The notes below the pieces were generated by a model. The model did not search any database, was not told the origin of the DNA, and saw only the letters and a program-made list of their open reading frames with translations. Both the position numbers and the translations under genes were made by a program. Source: Porphyromonas sp. oral taxon 278 str. W7784 (GTDB lineage Bacteria > Bacteroidota > Bacteroidia > Bacteroidales > Porphyromonadaceae). From it: 64,000 bases of DNA. This document shows, piece by piece, positions 61,035-64,000 of the stretch (position 1 is its first letter; each line of letters opens with the position of its first letter). Location of the stretch: contig NZ_KI259222.1 in assembly GCF_000467855.2 (NCBI RefSeq), forward strand, positions 7,110 to 71,109, in the 5' to 3' direction.

Positions 61035-61790
61035 GTGGAGTCCGTCGTACTAAATCAACTATTCCGATCAATGAATTCCTATAGACATCTCCAGGGACAT
61101 GCGTTTGCCACTCCCTTCACCGCACATTCACGTATGAGCGACGTCATCCTCAGTAGCTCGGCAGCCCTGCTCATCATATCACGCTGCGGGATACCTCTAG
61201 GCTTCGGAGATAAGAGTATCGGGCAGATCTGCCAGGAGCATCACGTAGATACCAAGACGCTACTACTACTACTCAATAGCTCGATCATAGAGAACTACGA
61301 TCCGACTCCCGAGCAGATCGCCTCCGTACACTTAGACAGTCTGCTCAAGTACCTGACGAACTCGCACTCGTACTTCTTAGACTTCCGTCTGCCAGCCATC
61401 AGACAGCGGCTCCTATCAGCCATGTCGAACTGTCCCCAAGACTTAACCTACGTGATCCGTCGGTTCTTCGACGAGTATGCAGAGGAAGTGCGCAAGCATA
61501 TGAGCTACGAAGATCGGGTGGTCTTCCCCTATGCTCGCAAGCTCATGGCAGGCGAGCGAGACAGCCACTACAATATAGGGATCTTCATCAAGCGACATGA
61601 TCAGATCGAACTCAAGATCACTGAGCTCAAGAATCTCCTGATCAAGTACTACACCGCTCCCTCTGGCTACGAGATGACTTCAGTACTCCAGGACATCTTC
61701 ACCGTAGAGATCGACCTGGCTGGTCATAACTACATCGAGGACGCTATCTTCACTCCCCTCATCGAACATCTGGAGCAGAAGATGGCTTAG
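61035..61790 (+). CDS. Hemerythrin-like (RIC/ScdA/YtfE-type) protein
   Basis: A 251-residue protein. The GTG start at 61035 and the ATG at 61071 (MNSYRHLQGHAFATPF) are both possible; the second lacks only 12 residues. The N-terminal 100 residues resemble the ScdA/RIC N-terminal domain (MSDVILSSSAALLIISRCGIPLGFGDKSIGQICQEHHVDTKTLLLLLN). The hemerythrin four-helix bundle supplies metal ligands in YLTNSHSYFLDFRLP, RKHMSYEDRVVFPYARKL, IKRHDQIELKITELK and GHNYIEDAIFTPLIEHLE. Such di-iron proteins repair iron-sulfur clusters or sense oxygen and NO. Next to a LuxR-type regulator, as recalled for other Porphyromonas. Confidence 0.85.
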   Translation: MESVVLNQLFRSMNSYRHLQGHAFATPFTAHSRMSDVILSSSAALLIISRCGIPLGFGDKSIGQICQEHHVDTKTLLLLLNSSIIENYDPTPEQIASVHLDSLLKYLTNSHSYFLDFRLPAIRQRLLSAMSNCPQDLTYVIRRFFDEYAEEVRKHMSYEDRVVFPYARKLMAGERDSHYNIGIFIKRHDQIELKITELKNLLIKYYTAPSGYEMTSVLQDIFTVEIDLAGHNYIEDAIFTPLIEHLEQKMA

Positions 61791-61864
61791 CCCGTCCGTA
61801 CCTACCCGACAGATCGTACGAGATCGCCCCCTCACTTGACACCATCTCCCACGATACAGACCCC

Positions 61865-62476
61865 ATGGTTACTCCTATCAAGATAGCCGTCGCCGAGCCC
61901 ACTGCTATTGTCCGGTCAGGACTAGAGGCTCAGCTACGCAAGCTCCTTCATTACAAGGCTCAGATCATCTATCTGATCGATGAGAACCGCCGTGAGTGGC
62001 AGGATATCGCAGCGGTCATCTCTGCGGATATCTTCATCATCAACCCACTACTTACAGGTCCTTCGCCCCGCCTTGCCCTGCCACACCTGCCCGAGCACAC
62101 GAAGTTCATCGCCCTCTGCTACGGCGCCTACGACCCCAGTCTACTGAAGGACTTCGACGGGATCATACAGCTCGCCGACTCTCCTCTACAGATATCGGAG
62201 ACGATCGACCGCCTCCTGCAGAATGAATCGGTAGCTACTTCTCCTGCGACAGACTCACAGGCACTCACTCCCCGCGAGCGGGAGATCATCATTTGTGTCG
62301 TCAAGGGGATGACGAATAAGGAGATCGCAGGCCAACTCTACCTCTCCACCCACACCGTCATCACGCACCGACGCAACATATCTAAGAAGCTACAGATCCA
62401 CAGTCCAAGTGGTCTGACGATCTATGCCATCATGAATAAGCTCGTCGAACTCGAAGACATCAAGCAAGATCTCTAG
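61865..62476 (+). CDS. LuxR/NarL-type regulator with atypical receiver domain
   Basis: A 203-residue regulator. The N-terminal 120 residues have the size and strand order of a receiver domain (IKIAVAEPTAIVRSGLEAQLRKLLHY; ADIFIINPLLTGPSPR; HTKFIALCYGAYDPSLLKDF). The usual phospho-accepting Asp is Asn60 and the acidic pair is missing, so phosphorylation is unlikely. The C-terminal LuxR helix-turn-helix is clear (LTPREREIIICVVKGMTNKEIAGQLYLSTHTVITHRRNISKKLQIHS). I recall CdhR of P. gingivalis, next to a similar partner; the match is not proven. It lies 74 bases after the hemerythrin gene and is followed by a strong terminator. Confidence 0.87.
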   Translation: MVTPIKIAVAEPTAIVRSGLEAQLRKLLHYKAQIIYLIDENRREWQDIAAVISADIFIINPLLTGPSPRLALPHLPEHTKFIALCYGAYDPSLLKDFDGIIQLADSPLQISETIDRLLQNESVATSPATDSQALTPREREIIICVVKGMTNKEIAGQLYLSTHTVITHRRNISKKLQIHSPSGLTIYAIMNKLVELEDIKQDL

Positions 62477-62539
62477 CACGAGCATCCGAGCGTCAGCCAA
62501 GGGCATTCCTCCCAAGCGCTCAACCCGATCCTATTATAT

Positions 62540-62585
62540 AAGATCAAGCCTTCCTCTGCAGGTGCAGAGGAAGGCTTGATCTTTA
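62540..62585 (+). terminator. Rho-independent terminator after the LuxR-type gene
   Basis: A 20-bp perfect stem (62540-62559 with 62564-62583), 4-base loop, followed by TTAG. It lies 63 bases after the stop. Confidence 0.9.
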
Positions 62586-62836
62586 GTATCGGTAGGGTAA
62601 TCTGCAAGCACACGCACCCCTCCGACGACTGAAGAATTTAGGCTACACAATAGCGATGTCCGATACAATCATCTATCTAGCAAGGCATTAACTACCGAAG
62701 CTGTCCTAAACTGACATCTATATTCAGGTGAAGAATGTCCGAAAACGACAGCTTTTTGTCCAAAATCAACAGGAGAATACCCATCATATCTCCCTAGCTT
62801 TGTAGCAGAAGTCAAACGCATAGATCTCAGTGCACC
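62586..62836. other. Spacer before the small ORF
   Basis: 251 bases with no ORF or tandem array I can support. A TAGCTTTG box at 62795-62802 is the only recognisable signal. Confidence 0.5.
62795..62802 (+). promoter_or_regulatory. -7 promoter box (TAGCTTTG) before the small ORF
   Basis: TAGCTTTG matches TAnnTTTG 34 bases before the ATG at 62837. No -33 TTG found at the usual distance. Confidence 0.4.
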
Positions 62837-63034
62837 ATGAAGCGACAAGAAGATGACACTCCGTCCTCCAGACAGAGGCGGAGCAGACAGTATTCAGAGG
62901 ATCGCTTTAGACTCCTCGATACGATACGAGAGATCGTCCAAGACGAGCTCGATCGTCGTGAGGTGAAGCCTGGGGACAAAGCTAAGCACAACGCATCTTC
63001 AGCAGAAGACACGGAGGATAAGCCCCCAGAATAG
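62837..63034 (+). CDS. Small charged hypothetical protein
   Basis: A 65-residue polar protein: MKRQEDDTPSSRQRRSRQYSEDRFRLLDTIREIVQDELDRRE, then a disordered acidic tail (KHNASSAEDTEDKPPE). One likely amphipathic helix (about 19-42). A promoter-like box is 34 bases upstream. No family recognised; it may be a real short gene or chance, since it lies in a spacer of about 800 bases. Confidence 0.45.
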   Translation: MKRQEDDTPSSRQRRSRQYSEDRFRLLDTIREIVQDELDRREVKPGDKAKHNASSAEDTEDKPPE

Positions 63035-63113
63035 CCTCCATCCACCACGCCTCCGAGTAGCGACTCGTGAGTCCCTCTTCCCGATTCCAAGCTCTCCTAC
63101 TCTATATATAATG

Positions 63114-63245
63114 TAAGGACGCTCCCATACAGTACGAGGATATCCCTATAGGACACAAGAACTCCCCCTATAGTGTACAAGGACGATCCCTTTAGAGTAC
63201 AGGGATGATCCCCCTCGTAGCACTAGGATACCTCCTATATAGTAT
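63114..63245. repeat. Degenerate tandem array, about six units of 21-23 bp
   Basis: Units start at 63114, 63136, 63157, 63179, 63201 and 63224, with spacing 22, 21, 22, 22, 23. Each has the form AAGGAnnATCCC followed by TATAGnGTAC. A part-unit may begin at 63091 and another at 63246. It lies before the partial outer-membrane gene. Register is less strict than in the other arrays. Confidence 0.8.
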
Positions 63246-63310
63246 ATGAGGAGTAGCTGAGCTCAAAGACAAGACAACATAGCATCAACTCTATTTAACT
63301 CCAAACGAAC

Positions 63311-64000
63311 ATGAACAAACAACGAGCAAACCGACTCATCACGTCACTCAGTGACCGATGGGCACGTGTAGGTCTCACGGCTCTCTGCTCTCTGGTCGTA
63401 GCCATAGGCTCCCAGGCGCAGACGATGGATGAGGGGACACACCAGATGCCCCGAGCTCTCAACAGTGAGCTACGCACCAACACATGGAGTATCTTCACCC
63501 AAGGAGGCCTATCCTGGGCTACCGACGTATGGTACCCCAGCCTTCACGCCAAGCGCAGCTACAAGCAGTCTCCTGCTGTAGGGGGAGGGATCGACTTCAC
63601 CATCCGCCCCTGGATACGTGTAGGCGCCGAATACATCTGGTCTCGCTACCGCCGTGAGCAGCGTATGACGAGCCTCAGTGCACGGACGATGCCGATCAAG
63701 GTCTATGGCAACTATCTGATGAACTTCCACAACGCTAAGCTAGGTCTTGGCCTCAACTTCATGGAGCTCTGGCCTCGTCGTGGTGCTCAGTGGCTGAATA
63801 TCTGGCTCGGCTCGGGTGTAGGCTACACCATGGCTCAGGGGAATGAGTACACCTTCCTGCTGAACAATACCCTCACCCAAGGCGGTAAGACCATCCCCCT
63901 CTATGACGGGACGAGCATCAGCAATGAGGGGACTCTGACCTTCTCAGGTCGTGTCCAGACCAAGAACCGCCACGAGAGCTACCAGAGCGTCTATGTCCCA
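63311..64000 (+). CDS. Outer-membrane beta-barrel protein, 3' partial
   Basis: The first 230 residues of a protein that runs out of the window. Signal peptide to about residue 36 (ARVGLTALCSLVVAIGSQAQ). The mature part has alternating strands (WSIFTQGGLSWATDVWYPSLHAKRSYKQSPAVGGGIDFTIRPWIRVGAEYIWSRYRREQRM; GLGLNFMELWPRRGAQWLNIWLGSGVGYTMAQG), which fit an outer-membrane beta-barrel of the OmpA or porin type. The frame stays open to base 64000. The family cannot be fixed without the C-terminus. Confidence 0.72.
   Translation, partial: MNKQRANRLITSLSDRWARVGLTALCSLVVAIGSQAQTMDEGTHQMPRALNSELRTNTWSIFTQGGLSWATDVWYPSLHAKRSYKQSPAVGGGIDFTIRPWIRVGAEYIWSRYRREQRMTSLSARTMPIKVYGNYLMNFHNAKLGLGLNFMELWPRRGAQWLNIWLGSGVGYTMAQGNEYTFLLNNTLTQGGKTIPLYDGTSISNEGTLTFSGRVQTKNRHESYQSVYVP

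Noticed and set aside
49732-63245. CRISPR arrays
   Set aside because: Repeats are contiguous with no unique spacers, too short, and no cas gene is present.
1-64000. tRNA genes, riboswitches, transposases or prophage genes
   Set aside because: No cloverleaf, aptamer or transposase or phage-structural motif was seen on either strand by eye; a covariance search would be needed to exclude small RNAs.

Overview
The window looks like a chromosomal segment of an anaerobic member of the Bacteroidales, most likely genus Porphyromonas. The evidence is a SusC/SusD outer-membrane import pair, several TAnnTTTG (-7) promoter boxes typical of Bacteroidetes, a V-type ATPase operon, a 2-oxoacid:ferredoxin oxidoreductase, and LPS genes (kdsA, lptC, lptF). 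The genus call is inference. No tRNA, rRNA, transposase, prophage or CRISPR array was seen. Nearly all genes look like core genome; the unusual material is in the spacers.

Layout. 1-2289 (+): vor-type 2-oxoacid:ferredoxin oxidoreductase operon (vorB partial, small membrane protein, vorA broken by a 2-base frameshift, vorC), closed by a strong terminator. 2607-9539 (-): outer-membrane/secreted protein, CBM9-like protein, LysE exporter, MarR regulator, DUF5106-type lipoprotein, GT2 glycosyltransferase, cysS. 9758-16081 (-): MATE transporter, secreted transglutaminase-like protein, cutC, GH29 alpha-L-fucosidase. 16492-18671 (+): two paralogous lipoproteins with BamE-like and DUF4476 domains. 18747-27805 (-): GNAT acetyltransferase, then V-ATPase genes in transcription order E, DUF2764, A, B, peptidase-E-like, D, I, K. 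28031-30763 (-): SF1 helicase with a C-terminal nuclease-like domain. 31032-38596 (-): DUF21/CBS protein, lptC, TPR protein, OMP, coaX, then ybeY, a TsaC/YciO-like gene and a TrmH/RlmB methyltransferase. 39117-49616 (+): lptF, ribBA, guaB, miaA, kdsA, two envelope proteins, a hypothetical protein and a DUF389 membrane protein. 50124-57334 (-): SusC, SusD, HExxH lipoprotein and DUF4302 lipoprotein. 58299-64000 (+): YtxH protein, holin-like membrane protein, PfkB sugar kinase, hemerythrin protein, LuxR-type regulator, a small ORF and a partial outer-membrane protein.

How the genes work together. The vor complex and V-ATPase fit an anaerobe that gains energy from amino-acid or oxoacid oxidation and ion gradients. 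The K subunit carries the residue pattern of a sodium-binding rotor. SusC/D plus a lipoprotein metallohydrolase suggests import of large nutrients, possibly peptides. Several genes build the envelope (lptC, lptF, kdsA, lipoproteins).

Most unusual observation. Six spacers hold tandem arrays of diverged short units (9655, 16255, 38937, 49732, 60494, 63114). Each has its own sequence but a unit length of 22, 23 or 24 bp. In five of the six the register is kept without a single insertion or deletion, for up to 14 units. Two arrays (16255 and 38937) are copies of one element including its flank. They may relate to the 23-bp minisatellite described in the BrickBuilt MITE of P. gingivalis (recalled from memory), but their sequence diversity with fixed spacing is worth a close look.
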